From: Candidatus Eisenbergiella intestinipullorum
GTDB taxonomy: Bacteria; Bacillota; Clostridia; Lachnospirales; Lachnospiraceae
Direction of reading: 5' to 3'
DNA length: 64,000 bases
Assembly: GCA_019119815.1 (NCBI GenBank)
Contig: DWWH01000062.1
Coordinates: 20,974 to 84,973, forward strand
How positions within the stretch are numbered: position 1 is the first letter of the stretch; each line of letters opens with the position of its first letter. Below, in pieces: positions 55,813 through 64,000 of the stretch. A program made the translations under genes and the position numbers. Under the pieces are notes generated by a model that did not search any database, was not told where the DNA came from, and worked only from the letters and a program-made list of their open reading frames with translations.

Positions 55813-56637
55813 ATGCCGGAGAAAAGAACAGGGGTCAGCGCGGATCTGCTGAAGCTGACCGCGCTCGTTACCATGCTCATCGACCATATCGGCGCAGGGA
55901 TCCTGGAATACTTCCTGACCGGCGGATTTGTGAGGGATGCTTCTCTTTCCCGCCTCCTCACCGGTCTGGATGCGGCCCTGCGCACGATCGGCCGCATCTC
56001 CTTTCCGCTCTTCTGCTTTCTGCTGGCGGAAGGCTATGCTCATACAAAAAGCCGGGGCAGGTATGCGGCCCGGCTTTTTGTGTTTGCCCTTTTGTCGGAG
56101 CTTCCCTTCGATCTGCTCTTTTCCGGGAGCTGGAATCCGGACAGCCAGAATGTGTTCTGGACCCTTCTCATCGGCCTGCTGACGCTGTGGGGGATGGATG
56201 CTTCCGGACGGGCGGCGCGTACCCGGAGGCGTTCAGGCTTTTGGGAAGAGCTGACGGGGGCGGCGGGCATGCTCGCCGTCCTTGCCATGGGTATGGGATC
56301 AGCACAGCTTCTGAAGACGGACTATTCCTGGAGGGGCGTGCTTCTGATCGGCATCCTCCGGCTTCTGCGGCGCGACCGGCTCCTTCTGGTCATCTATGCC
56401 CCCTGCGCCTTTCTGTTTTCCGAATTTCTGGAGCTTCTGGTCCTGGGAGCGGGCCTTTCGGACAGCCTGGAAACGGTGCTGTCTCATATGACCGTTTTTC
56501 TTTCTTTTTTTCTGATCCGGTCATATAACGGAAGGAGAAAGAGAAGGGGACACCCCTATTTTTTTTACCTGTTCTATCCTCTCCATCTGCTGGTCCTGTA
56601 CGTCTGCCGGCTGCTTTTGTTCGCATTGTACGGATAA
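55813..56637 (+). CDS. TraX-family membrane protein
   Basis: 274 residues with eight or so hydrophobic segments. TALVTMLIDHIGAGIL and GRISFPLFCFLLAEGYAHTKSRGRYAARLFVFALLSELPFDL are TraX motifs. TraX on F plasmids acetylates pilin, but many chromosomal copies in Firmicutes exist without a conjugation system, as here; role unknown. Likely transcribed with glyA. Confidence 0.88.
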   Translation: MPEKRTGVSADLLKLTALVTMLIDHIGAGILEYFLTGGFVRDASLSRLLTGLDAALRTIGRISFPLFCFLLAEGYAHTKSRGRYAARLFVFALLSELPFDLLFSGSWNPDSQNVFWTLLIGLLTLWGMDASGRAARTRRRSGFWEELTGAAGMLAVLAMGMGSAQLLKTDYSWRGVLLIGILRLLRRDRLLLVIYAPCAFLFSEFLELLVLGAGLSDSLETVLSHMTVFLSFFLIRSYNGRRKRRGHPYFFYLFYPLHLLVLYVCRLLLFALYG

Positions 56638-56663
56638 AAAAACAATCGTATCCTAATTTGTGG

Positions 56664-56692
56664 TTGCGCTGCAGAGAAGCTTATGCTAGAAT
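56664..56692 (+). promoter_or_regulatory. promoter of the ACT-hom-apgM-lysC run
   Basis: TTGCGC (56664-56669), 17 bp, TAGAAT (56687-56692). Confidence 0.6.
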
Positions 56693-56745
56693 ATCTCTCG
56701 TTGACACACAAATGTGTGTCAGACAAAGACACAAACGCGGGATGA

Positions 56746-57195
56746 ATGGAAATGCAGAAAAAGAGCGAATATTATGTGGTAAAACAGAAAGCCGTTCCGG
56801 AGGTGCTTCTGAAGGTCGTGGAAGCGAAAAAACTTCTGGAATCGGGAAAAGCGGCGACCATACAGGATGCCGTGGAGAAGGTGGACATCAGCCGCAGCTC
56901 CTTTTACAAGTATAAGGATGATATTTTTCCCTTTCATGACAACGCTCAGGGAACGACGATCACGCTTGCCATGTCCATCGACGACGAACCGGGTCTGCTT
57001 TCCGACCTGCTGAAGGTCATAGCGGATTTCGGGGCAAATATCCTGACGATCCATCAGAGTATCCCGATCAACGGAGTGGCGTCTCTGAGCATCAGCGTTC
57101 AGGTGCTGGACACCACCTCGGACGTGTCCAGGATGCTGGATGCGATGGAAGAGGAAAAGGGCGTGCGCAACGTGAAGATCCTCGCAAGAGAATAG
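56746..57195 (+). CDS. ACT-domain protein, PheB/UPF0735 type
   Basis: 149 residues; ATG 56746 or 56752 may be used. The N-terminal half is a small helix-turn-helix-like part (KKLLESGKAATIQDAVEKVDISRSSFYKYKD); the C-terminal half is an ACT domain (SIDDEPGLLSDLLKVIADFGANILTIHQS). ACT domains sense amino acids, so it probably regulates the threonine pathway genes behind it. Confidence 0.88.
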   Translation: MEMQKKSEYYVVKQKAVPEVLLKVVEAKKLLESGKAATIQDAVEKVDISRSSFYKYKDDIFPFHDNAQGTTITLAMSIDDEPGLLSDLLKVIADFGANILTIHQSIPINGVASLSISVQVLDTTSDVSRMLDAMEEEKGVRNVKILARE

Positions 57196-57268
57196 CTTCA
57201 GGAAACAGGAACAGCTTCAGAAATGAGGCGGCTTCGGAAAAGAAGCGCCAGAGAACAGGAGGAAGAGC

Positions 57269-58477
57269 ATGGTCAGCATAGCGGTTCTGGGCTACGGCAC
57301 GGTGGGAAGCGGCGTCGTAGAGGTAATTGAAAAAAACAGGGAAGTGATCGACAGACGCGCCGGAAAGAAGATCCGGGTGAAATATATTCTGGACCTGAGA
57401 GATTTTCCGGGCGATCCGTATGAAGACCGGATCGTGCACGACATCAATGTGATCCTGCAGGATCCGGAGGTTTCGGTCATCTGTGAGACCATGGGAGGAA
57501 ACGAACCTGCCTTCACGTACTCCATGCAGGCGCTCAGGGCCGGAAAGAGCGTCTGTACCTCCAACAAGGAGCTGGTGGCAAACCATGGAGCAGAGCTGAT
57601 CCGCACGGCCAGGGAAAATTCCTGCAACTATCTGTTCGAGGCGAGCGTGGGCGGCGGGATCCCCATCATCCGTCCGCTGAACGTGGCGCTCACCGCGGAG
57701 CGGATCGAACTGATCAGCGGGATCCTGAACGGGACCACCAACTATATCCTCACCCGCATGGCAGAGGATGGGAGCGATTTTGCCTCCAGCCTGAGGGAAG
57801 CACAGGAGAAGGGCTATGCCGAACGCAATCCCGAGGCGGATGTGGAGGGCTATGACGCCTGCCGCAAGATCGCCATCCTGGCTTCGCTCATGACGGGAAA
57901 GACCGTGCGCTATGAAGAGATCTATACGGAAGGGATCACAAAGCTCACCCATGAGGATTTCCTCTATGCGAAGAAGCTGGGGCAGTACATCAAGCTCCTC
58001 GCCAGCGTCAGGGAAGTGGACGGAAACTATTATGCCATGGTGGCGCCCTTCATGATCGGAGAAAAGAACCCTCTGCACAGTGTGAACGATGTGTTCAACG
58101 CCATCTTCATCCGGGGAAATACTCTGGGAGATTCCATGTATTACGGACGCGGCGCGGGAAAGCTTCCCACCGCCAGCGCCGTGGTTTCCGATGTGATCGA
58201 CTGCGCCAAGCATGGCCGCACCCATATCCTCTGTCTGTGGGAGGAAGAAAAGCTTCCTCTGTGCAGCATTGACGGCGCTTCCAGAAAATTTTTCGTCCGT
58301 GCTTCCCAGGGATGTGAAGAGGAAGCAAAGGAACTGTTCGGCGAGATTGAGCTGACAGACGCAGGGGTTGCCGGAGAATTCGGTTTCGTGACGCCGCTTA
58401 TCACTGAAAAGGAGTTTGCGGAGAAGAGCGCGGCCCTTTCTGGCTTCATCAGCCGTATCCGCATGGAAGAAGCATAA
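57269..58477 (+). CDS. hom: homoserine dehydrogenase
   Basis: 402 residues, behind AGGAGG. Rossmann GYGTVGSG (8-15), homoserine core EASVGGGIPIIRPL and GILNGTTNYILTRM, and a C-terminal ACT domain (GVAGEFGFVTPLI region). It reduces aspartate semialdehyde to homoserine with NAD(P)H. Between the ACT protein and the apgM-like gene. Confidence 0.95.
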   Translation: MVSIAVLGYGTVGSGVVEVIEKNREVIDRRAGKKIRVKYILDLRDFPGDPYEDRIVHDINVILQDPEVSVICETMGGNEPAFTYSMQALRAGKSVCTSNKELVANHGAELIRTARENSCNYLFEASVGGGIPIIRPLNVALTAERIELISGILNGTTNYILTRMAEDGSDFASSLREAQEKGYAERNPEADVEGYDACRKIAILASLMTGKTVRYEEIYTEGITKLTHEDFLYAKKLGQYIKLLASVREVDGNYYAMVAPFMIGEKNPLHSVNDVFNAIFIRGNTLGDSMYYGRGAGKLPTASAVVSDVIDCAKHGRTHILCLWEEEKLPLCSIDGASRKFFVRASQGCEEEAKELFGEIELTDAGVAGEFGFVTPLITEKEFAEKSAALSGFISRIRMEEA

Positions 58478-58602
58478 TGTTGTCGGGGATGGAGAAGAGA
58501 CCGGATCTGTGACGAAGCGTCCCGGATCCGTCGGCTGCCGTGCCGGACGGAAGATCCGGCTCGCGTTCCTGCATTCGGGAACGCACGGGAATGGAGGAAG
58601 CT

Positions 58603-59829
58603 ATGAAATATGTGGTAGTGCTCGGGGATGGAATGGCGGATGAGCCGGTGCCTAGGCTGAACGGCCGGACGCCGCTGGCATATGCGGATACGCCGGCTCT
58701 GGACGCGCTGAGCAGGAAGTCGGAGATCGGCATGGTAAGCACCATCCCGAAGGGGATGAAGCCGGGCTCCGATACGGCGAACCTGTCCGTTCTGGGCTAT
58801 GATCCGAAACAATATTATTCCGGACGCTCTCCGCTGGAGGCGCTGAGCATCGGAGTCCCCATGAAGGAGACGGACATCGCCCTGCGGTGCAATATCGTCA
58901 CCCTTTCTGAGGAGGAAGGGATTCCCTTTTCAGAGCGCCGGATCCTGGACCACAGCTCCGGAGAGATCGAAACGAAGGACAGCACCGTTCTGCTTTCCGC
59001 TGTGAAAGAGGAGCTGGAGCGGCCGCCCTATCATTTCTATGCGGGTACCAGCTACCGCCACTGCCTGATCTGGGAGGGCGGACAGGCCGAGGAACTCACC
59101 GCGCCCCATGACGTGCTGGGACGCCAGATCGGCCCTTATCTTCCGGATGACAGAAAGCTTTATGACATGATGGTCAGAAGCTATGAGATCTTAAAGGATC
59201 ATCCCATCAACAGGCAGCGCAGGAAGGAAGGGAAAAATCCCGCCAACTGCTGCTGGTTCTGGGGAGCGGGAACCCGGCCGTCCCTGCCTTCCTTTCTGGA
59301 AAAGACGGGGAAAAAGGGCATCATGATCTCCGCGGTCGATCTTTTAAAGGGGATTGCCGTGGGAGCGGGAATGGATGTGGCCTGCGTGGAAGGGGCGAAC
59401 GGCGGCCTGGATACGAATTATGAAGGAAAAACCCGGGCAGCGCTTGACGCGCTGATCAGGGACGGCTATGATTTTGCCTATATTCATATTGAAGCGCCGG
59501 ATGAAATGGGCCATCAGGGCAGCCTGGAAAAGAAGCTGAAAGCCATCGAATACCTGGATCAGAGGGTCATCGCGCCCCTTACCGCAGGGCTTGACGCCAG
59601 CGGCCTGGACTACAGGCTGCTGGTGCTTCCGGATCATCCCACGCCGCTGCGCCTGCGCACCCATACGGCGGAAAGCGTGCCCTACCTGCTCTATGACAGC
59701 ACGGCGCCCTGCAAAAGCGACTGGAGCTACAATGAGGCGGAGGCCATCCTGAGCGGCAACTTTTTCCCGGAAGGTCCGCGGCTGATGGATCATTTTCTTG
59801 GCCTGAAACAGCCTAGCTACCGGCTCTGA
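58603..59829 (+). CDS. ApgM-like enzyme, proposed homoserine kinase
   Basis: About 408 residues from ATG 58603 behind GGAGG. Alkaline-phosphatase-fold metal sites: LGDGMAD, SDTANLSVLGYDP, HIEAPDEMGHQG and DHPTPLRLRTHT. The family is cofactor-independent phosphoglycerate mutase (ApgM), but the copy found beside hom and aspartokinase in many Firmicutes is named a proposed homoserine kinase that replaces ThrB. Context here is that one. A GCGTTCC/GGAACGC hairpin precedes it. Confidence 0.9.
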   Translation: MKYVVVLGDGMADEPVPRLNGRTPLAYADTPALDALSRKSEIGMVSTIPKGMKPGSDTANLSVLGYDPKQYYSGRSPLEALSIGVPMKETDIALRCNIVTLSEEEGIPFSERRILDHSSGEIETKDSTVLLSAVKEELERPPYHFYAGTSYRHCLIWEGGQAEELTAPHDVLGRQIGPYLPDDRKLYDMMVRSYEILKDHPINRQRRKEGKNPANCCWFWGAGTRPSLPSFLEKTGKKGIMISAVDLLKGIAVGAGMDVACVEGANGGLDTNYEGKTRAALDALIRDGYDFAYIHIEAPDEMGHQGSLEKKLKAIEYLDQRVIAPLTAGLDASGLDYRLLVLPDHPTPLRLRTHTAESVPYLLYDSTAPCKSDWSYNEAEAILSGNFFPEGPRLMDHFLGLKQPSYRL

Positions 59830-59884
59830 TTCACATAAGAAGAAAAAGAAATATGCCGTGCACAGGCGGTATACGGAGGAGAGA

Positions 59885-61204
59885 ATGAAAAAAGTAGTGA
59901 AATTCGGAGGAAGCTCCCTGGCGAGTGCGGAGCAGTTCAGAAAGGTGGGGAGCATTATCAAGGCGGATCCGGAAAGGCGCTTCGTCGTTCCCTCTGCGCC
60001 CGGAAAGCGCAGCAAAGACGACGAAAAGGTGACCGATATGCTGTATGCCTGCTATGCGATCGCCGAGGAAGGAAATGATTTTGCGGAAAAGCTTTCCGCC
60101 ATCCGTGCCAGATATGAAGAGATCATCAAGGGACTGTCCCTGAAGCTTTCTCTGGATGAGGAATTTCAGAAGATCGAAGAAAATTTCAAAAATAAGGCCG
60201 GAAAGGATTATGCAGCATCCAGAGGAGAGTATCTCAACGGGCTCATCATGGCTGCATATCTGAAATTCCCTTTTATCGATGCGGCGGAGGTCATCTTTTT
60301 TGATGAAGATGGAAATTTTGATGACTACAGGACTGACCGGGTGATGTCCGGACGCCTGGAGCAGATGGATGCGGCGGTGATCCCGGGCTTTTACGGCTCC
60401 CTGCCCAACGGAAGCATCAAAACCTTTTCCCGCGGCGGCTCCGACATCACCGGCTCCATCGTTTCCCGTGCGGTTCATGCGGAGGTCTATGAGAACTGGA
60501 CCGATGTTTCGGGCTTTCTGATCGCCGATCCCCGCATCATCCCCAATCCGGTGGGGATCGACACCATTACCTACAAGGAGCTGAGAGAGCTTTCCTACAT
60601 GGGAGCCGGTGTTCTGCATGAAGATGCCATCTTCCCGGTCAGGAAGGAAGGCATTCCGATCAACATCCGCAATACCAATGCGCCGGAAGACAACGGCACC
60701 TGGATCGTGGAGAGCACCTGCCAGAAATCCCGTTTTGTCATCACGGGCATTGCGGGGAAAAAGGGCTTCTGTTCCGTCAATATTGAAAAGGATATGATGA
60801 ACGCGGAGATCGGTTTCGGGCGCAAGGTCCTTCAGGCCTTTGAGGACAGCGGGATTTCCTTTGAACATGTGCCCTCTGGAATCGATACCATGACCGTGTT
60901 TGTCCATCAGGATGAATTCATGGATAAGGAGCAGAAGGTGGTTTCCGCCATCCACCGCCTTGCCAGACCGGATACCATCGACATCGAATCCGACCTGGCG
61001 CTGATCGCCGTCGTGGGACGGGGCATGAAGTCCACGAGAGGAACAGCGGGACGTATCTTTTCTGCCCTGGCTCATGCCAATGTCAACGTGAAGATGATCG
61101 ATCAGGGCTCCTCCGAGCTGAATATCATCATCGGCGTGCGCAACGAGGATTTTGAGACGGCCATCCGGGCGATCTACAATATCTTCGTCCTGGTGCAGCT
61201 CTGA
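59885..61204 (+). CDS. lysC: aspartokinase
   Basis: About 439 residues from ATG 59885, CGGAGG ahead. KFGGSSLASAEQF at the N-terminus is the kinase signature; two ACT domains lie at the C-terminus (about 285-355 and 365-435), the site of feedback by lysine or threonine. First step of the aspartate family. Last of the ACT-hom-apgM-lysC run; a strong terminator follows. Confidence 0.95.
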   Translation: MKKVVKFGGSSLASAEQFRKVGSIIKADPERRFVVPSAPGKRSKDDEKVTDMLYACYAIAEEGNDFAEKLSAIRARYEEIIKGLSLKLSLDEEFQKIEENFKNKAGKDYAASRGEYLNGLIMAAYLKFPFIDAAEVIFFDEDGNFDDYRTDRVMSGRLEQMDAAVIPGFYGSLPNGSIKTFSRGGSDITGSIVSRAVHAEVYENWTDVSGFLIADPRIIPNPVGIDTITYKELRELSYMGAGVLHEDAIFPVRKEGIPINIRNTNAPEDNGTWIVESTCQKSRFVITGIAGKKGFCSVNIEKDMMNAEIGFGRKVLQAFEDSGISFEHVPSGIDTMTVFVHQDEFMDKEQKVVSAIHRLARPDTIDIESDLALIAVVGRGMKSTRGTAGRIFSALAHANVNVKMIDQGSSELNIIIGVRNEDFETAIRAIYNIFVLVQL

Positions 61205-61247
61205 TGAGAGAGAAGGAAGATCCCCCAAATTGCATGGACCGGAACAG

Positions 61248-61296
61248 ACAGCCGGGAAAACGGAGCGCAGCCGGCGCCGTTTTCCCGGCTGTTTTT
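61248..61296 (+). terminator. strong rho-independent terminator
   Basis: ACAGCCGGGAAAACGG (61248-61263) pairs with CCGTTTTCCCGGCTGT (61277-61292), then TTTT. Confidence 0.95.
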
Positions 61297-61527
61297 GCGA
61301 GAGGATTCCTGCGGTCTGCCGTCATGCCGTCATGAACGGCCATCTGCCGGAAAGGACACCGCTTTTCCGGCAGTCGGACCGGGACAGAGGTCCGGCCGCC
61401 GGCGGTAAATGAATGGGATAAATTATCAGATAATTCATATAATTTAAAGCAAAATACACAATATATATATTATTTTTGAATAAAAATAGAAAATAAAGTA
61501 AAAACAGAAAAAAAGTCAAAAAATTTG

Positions 61528-61556
61528 TTGACACAGAAGACAGGCAGGGCTATAAT
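61528..61556 (+). promoter_or_regulatory. consensus SigA promoter with AT-rich upstream element
   Basis: TTGACA (61528-61533), exactly 17 bp, TATAAT (61551-61556): both boxes perfect. A-tracts fill 61421-61527, as in UP elements of rRNA promoters. No gene starts behind it; it drives the purine-rich transcript at 61563-62320. Confidence 0.9.
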
Positions 61557-61562
61557 GAAGTC

Positions 61563-62320
61563 ACAAACAAAGAAGAGAACAAAAAATAAAAAGAAGGAGG
61601 TACGGACCGCCGAAAACGTAAATTTTATTTCCTGAAAATCATAAGACTTCAGGAAGCAGAGGGTACAATTTCATAGGAAAAGCCTTAAAGACGGATCGGG
61701 AAGAGAAAAGGAATCTCTTAAGAGGAAGGCCTTTGGATGGAAGGAAGAGAACCTGAAGAAACCGGGAACTGTAAATTGAGATTCTTTTAAAAAACGGACA
61801 TTTCCTGAAAGCAGCGAGAATGATCTTTATCATCAGAAGAAGAAAACGGGAAGTTGACATCTTTAATGGGAAAGACAGAAATCGGGAAGCAGACGGAAGA
61901 ATTTGGAAAGAAGGATGATCCGGGACAGGATCAAAGCTCAGGAAAATGAATTCCGAAGAAGGAAAGAAGTTTTTGTAAGGAAGCGATTCCTTAAGACGAA
62001 AGACCTAAATTTATGATAGAGGGACTTCAGAAGATCAGGCCGTCGGTTCAGAGGAACCCAGAAGAGAGGAAAAGAACCTTCCGGAGACGTAATGATAAAT
62101 CTTTAAGGAACGATGCTTATCTAATACCGGATGCGAAGCGAGTACACTTATCTGAGTGACGAAGGATCATCGGAAGATGAATACCGTTACAGTACAGAAG
62201 TACAGGAGAAAGAAGGAGTGGAAAGAAGAGCAGCGGAGAAAAATGGAGGTATAGGCCATTGGATAGCATAGTTTGAGAGCGGGTATCAGACATGAAAATG
62301 ATTGATACCCGCTTCTCTTT
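61563..62320 (+). ncRNA. candidate large structured non-coding RNA, about 760 nt
   Basis: No credible reading frame spans the region in either direction. Base use is purine-rich and G+C-poor, unlike the flanks. Many short hairpins are visible, some with GNRA-type loops: AAGGAA-GCGA-TTCCTT, TCATC-GGAA-GATGA, GGTTC-AGAG-GAACC, GTAC-AGAA-GTAC, ATGAT-CTTT-ATCAT and TTCCTGAA/TTCAGGAA. A consensus promoter lies just before it and a terminator at its end. It carries AAGGAGGT (61594-61601) without a start codon behind it. It does not show RNase P, tmRNA or 6S landmarks that I know. Class not identified. Confidence 0.7.
62278..62320 (+). terminator. terminator of the purine-rich RNA
   Basis: GCGGGTATCA pairs with TGATACCCGC around a 14-base loop, followed by TTCTCTTT. 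Confidence 0.85.
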
Positions 62321-62416
62321 GTGATAGTCTGGTTGCAGAAAGCGGAAGTCATCCGGGCAGTGGCCGGCTATTCGGCACAGCACAGGAGGACGAAGCAAAG
62401 TCGGATGCGGAAAGGG

Positions 62417-63757
62417 ATGGACGGTACGATGGACCGCAGGGAATTCAGAAAACGGAGAAGGCGCAGAGCACAGATATTATCTTATATTACGGCGGCCTTG
62501 CTTCTGGCAGGGCTGCTTTCAGGAGTTATTTTTGCTGTCCGCAGCATTTCCGGCAGGGCGAGTGAAAGCGGCGGAATCCCAACGGAGGCGGAATCTCAGG
62601 AAGAAACGGATCTGGAAAAAGGACAGGAGACCCGTTCGGAACGGGGGGATGCAGATGGACAGACAGAGACCGCTCTTGAGGAAAGCCTGACGGAGGAGGG
62701 AGAAGCCCAGCTATCCGTGATGACGGAGGAAGAGCTTGACGCTTCTATTGAGGCCATGAGCCTGGAGGAGAAGGTGGCGGGATTGTTTTTCATCACGCCG
62801 GAGCAGCTCACCGGAGTGGAGACGGCCGTACAGGCAGGGGAGAGCACCCGGGAAGCGCTTCAGCGTTTCCCGGTGGGCGGACTGGTCTATTTTGCTCAGA
62901 ATATCCGGTCGGCCTCCCAGCTGAAGGAGATGCTGGAGAATACGGCATCCTACAGCAAATACCCGCTGTTTCTCGGCGTGGATGAGGAAGGCGGACGGGT
63001 AGCGCGTGTGGCAGACGGCCTGGGGCTTGAGAACGTCGGTCCCATGGCGCAGATCGGCGCCTCCGGGGATGCGGACGCTGCCTATTCTGCCGCAGCCGGG
63101 ATCGCTTCCTATCTGCAGGAGTATGGCTTCAATCTGGATTTTGCTCCGGTGGCGGATGTCCTGACGGACCCGGACAATACGGCGATCGCGGACCGTTCCT
63201 TTGGAAGCGATCCTCAGATCGTTTCGCAGATGGTCGCCGCTGCGGTGCAGGGGTTTCAGAAAAACGGCGTGAGCTCCTGTCTCAAGCACTTTCCGGGACA
63301 CGGGAATACGGCAGGCGACTCCCATGACGGGCGTGCCGAGACGGACAGAAGCCTGGAGGAGATGCAGGCGGCGGAGTTTCTGCCCTTTGCGGCCGGCATA
63401 GAGGCCGGAGCGGATATGGTGATGGTGGGACACATTTCCGCGCCGGGACTTACGGACGGAGATCAGCTTCCAGCCTCCATGAATGAGAAGATCATCACAG
63501 GGATCCTGCGGGACCAGCTCGGATATGACGGGATCGTAATCACGGATGCGATGAACATGTCGGCCGTCACACAGTACTATACGGCAGAGGAGGCGGCGGT
63601 CCGGGCGCTGAATGCGGGGGCCGATATGATCCTGATGCCGGAGGATTTTACCGCGGCCTATGAAGGCGTGATCGCTGCCGTGCAGAACGGCACCATTGAC
63701 GAAAAAAGGATCGACGATTCCCTGAAGCGGGTATTTCGTGTGAAGTACAGGAGGTGA
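62417..63757 (+). CDS. family 3 glycosidase, NagZ-like beta-N-acetylhexosaminidase
   Basis: About 446 residues from ATG 62417; 62405 and 62429 are other possible starts and no ribosome site settles it. A basic stretch (RRRRRAQ), then a membrane anchor (ITAALLLAGLLSGVIFAV), so it works outside. GH3 domain: KHFPGHGNTAGDSHDG, the His/Asp dyad of NagZ, and nucleophile Asp in IVITDAMNMSAV. An acidic Glu/Thr-rich linker follows the anchor. It likely trims GlcNAc from cell wall fragments. Confidence 0.87.
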   Translation: MDGTMDRREFRKRRRRRAQILSYITAALLLAGLLSGVIFAVRSISGRASESGGIPTEAESQEETDLEKGQETRSERGDADGQTETALEESLTEEGEAQLSVMTEEELDASIEAMSLEEKVAGLFFITPEQLTGVETAVQAGESTREALQRFPVGGLVYFAQNIRSASQLKEMLENTASYSKYPLFLGVDEEGGRVARVADGLGLENVGPMAQIGASGDADAAYSAAAGIASYLQEYGFNLDFAPVADVLTDPDNTAIADRSFGSDPQIVSQMVAAAVQGFQKNGVSSCLKHFPGHGNTAGDSHDGRAETDRSLEEMQAAEFLPFAAGIEAGADMVMVGHISAPGLTDGDQLPASMNEKIITGILRDQLGYDGIVITDAMNMSAVTQYYTAEEAAVRALNAGADMILMPEDFTAAYEGVIAAVQNGTIDEKRIDDSLKRVFRVKYRR

Positions 63758-63802
63758 GCAGAAGAATGGCGGACCGGGTTCGGACCGTAACGCTTTTCTT
63801 AT

Positions 63803-63827
63803 GTGCCGGTCAGCAAGGGACCGGCAC
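63803..63827 (+). terminator. hairpin after the GH3 gene
   Basis: GTGCCGGTC (63803-63811) pairs with GACCGGCAC (63819-63827). There is no T-run, so termination is uncertain. Confidence 0.4.
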
Positions 63828-63862
63828 TGGCCTGCAGTGCTCCCTCGTATCGTGAGAAGTGT

Positions 63863-63997
63863 GTTACTGCTCAGCCAGGTCTGCGCATTCCCTGCGCAGA
63901 CCGTACGAAAACAGACCGGCTGGAAGCATCCGGCCTGGCGCGAAGCGCTTGGAATGGCCGGATGCCGTTACAGCTCGGCCGAAGGCTGAGCTGTAAC
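63863..63997. mobile_element. 135-bp MITE-like element, copy 2, inverted relative to copy 1
   Basis: GTTACTGCTCAGCC (63863) to GGCTGAGCTGTAAC (63984-63997). Its reverse complement matches 37643-37781: by eye about 100 bases from GCATCCGG to the end differ at two positions. The right end here is itself a hairpin (GTTACAGCTCGGCC/GGCTGAGCTGTAAC). The window ends three bases later, so a target duplication cannot be judged. Confidence 0.8.
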
Positions 63998-64000
63998 GAT

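Noticed and set aside
61421..61527. AT-rich stretch as a replication origin or foreign insertion
   Set aside because: No DnaA boxes or origin genes seen, and its place directly before a consensus promoter is better explained as an UP element.
61639..61860. Minus-strand open frame in the purine-rich gap
   Set aside because: No ribosome site, biased Ser/Phe/Leu content that simply mirrors purine-rich plus-strand sequence; promoter and terminator point to plus-strand RNA.
63801..63989. Short plus-strand frame at the window end
   Set aside because: It is spanned mostly by the inverted-repeat element, and the other copy of the element does not keep the frame.

Overview
The window looks like a chromosomal segment from a spore-forming, GC-rich member of the Clostridia, most likely Lachnospiraceae. 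The reasons are a complete spoIIA operon with spoVA genes, AGGAGG-type ribosome sites, SigA promoters of TTGACA-N17-TATAAT type, a T-box in front of valS, clostridial families (EFR1 flavodoxin-ferredoxin, DUF5721, DUF1653, SpoVA, DegV) and G+C-rich codon use. There is no rRNA, prophage, CRISPR array or complete insertion sequence. Family names come from reading the translated sequence; no search was run.

Layout. 0-2.7 kb: the end of trmO, a UroD-family protein, an EFR1 protein and tRNA-Leu. 2.7-9 kb: a small inverted-repeat element with an 8-bp target duplication, a coupled pair (ATP-grasp ligase and MATE exporter with a GHKL-like tail), a cytidylate kinase-like protein and a second MATE pump. 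9-18 kb: an inositol monophosphatase-like enzyme, an exported SGNH hydrolase, a NERD protein, T-box/valS, folC, and a zinc-ribbon/TPR membrane protein. 18-21 kb: spoIIAA-spoIIAB-sigF and spoVAA-spoVAB. 21-30 kb: split chromate transporter and LysR, a GntR/GH43 sugar module, eutH, an AEC transporter, spoVAC and a sugar acetyltransferase. 30-37 kb: alpha-amylase behind an array of CAGACA/TGTCTG palindromes, spoVAD, SDR, ridA, aroK, a DUF3810 protein, spoVAE. 37-45 kb: a second mobile-like element, degV, and a reverse-strand run comEA-response regulator-histidine kinase-GerMN lipoprotein-comEC. 45-54 kb: ECF sigma and its likely anti-sigma, holA, yqeY, a DUF1653 protein, an SfsA-MutY fusion, a glycosyltransferase, PAP2 and diacylglycerol kinase genes. 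54-61 kb: glyA, traX, then an ACT regulator, homoserine dehydrogenase, an apgM-like enzyme (proposed homoserine kinase) and aspartokinase. 61.2-62.4 kb: a long low-GC, purine-rich non-coding stretch with a consensus promoter and a terminator. 62.4-64 kb: a GH3 hexosaminidase and a second copy of the mobile-like element.

The observations most worth following are: (1) a family of roughly 135-170 bp elements with GTTAC...GTAAC ends; two of the three copies are flanked by exact 8-bp direct repeats, and the two closely related copies can fold into a cloverleaf-like multi-hairpin structure; (2) a candidate structured RNA of about 760 nt with many short tetraloop hairpins; (3) the ATP-grasp/MATE-GHKL pair; (4) a palindromic operator array before alpha-amylase; (5) spoVA genes scattered over four places in 16 kb; (6) the SfsA-MutY fusion and the competence/two-component run.
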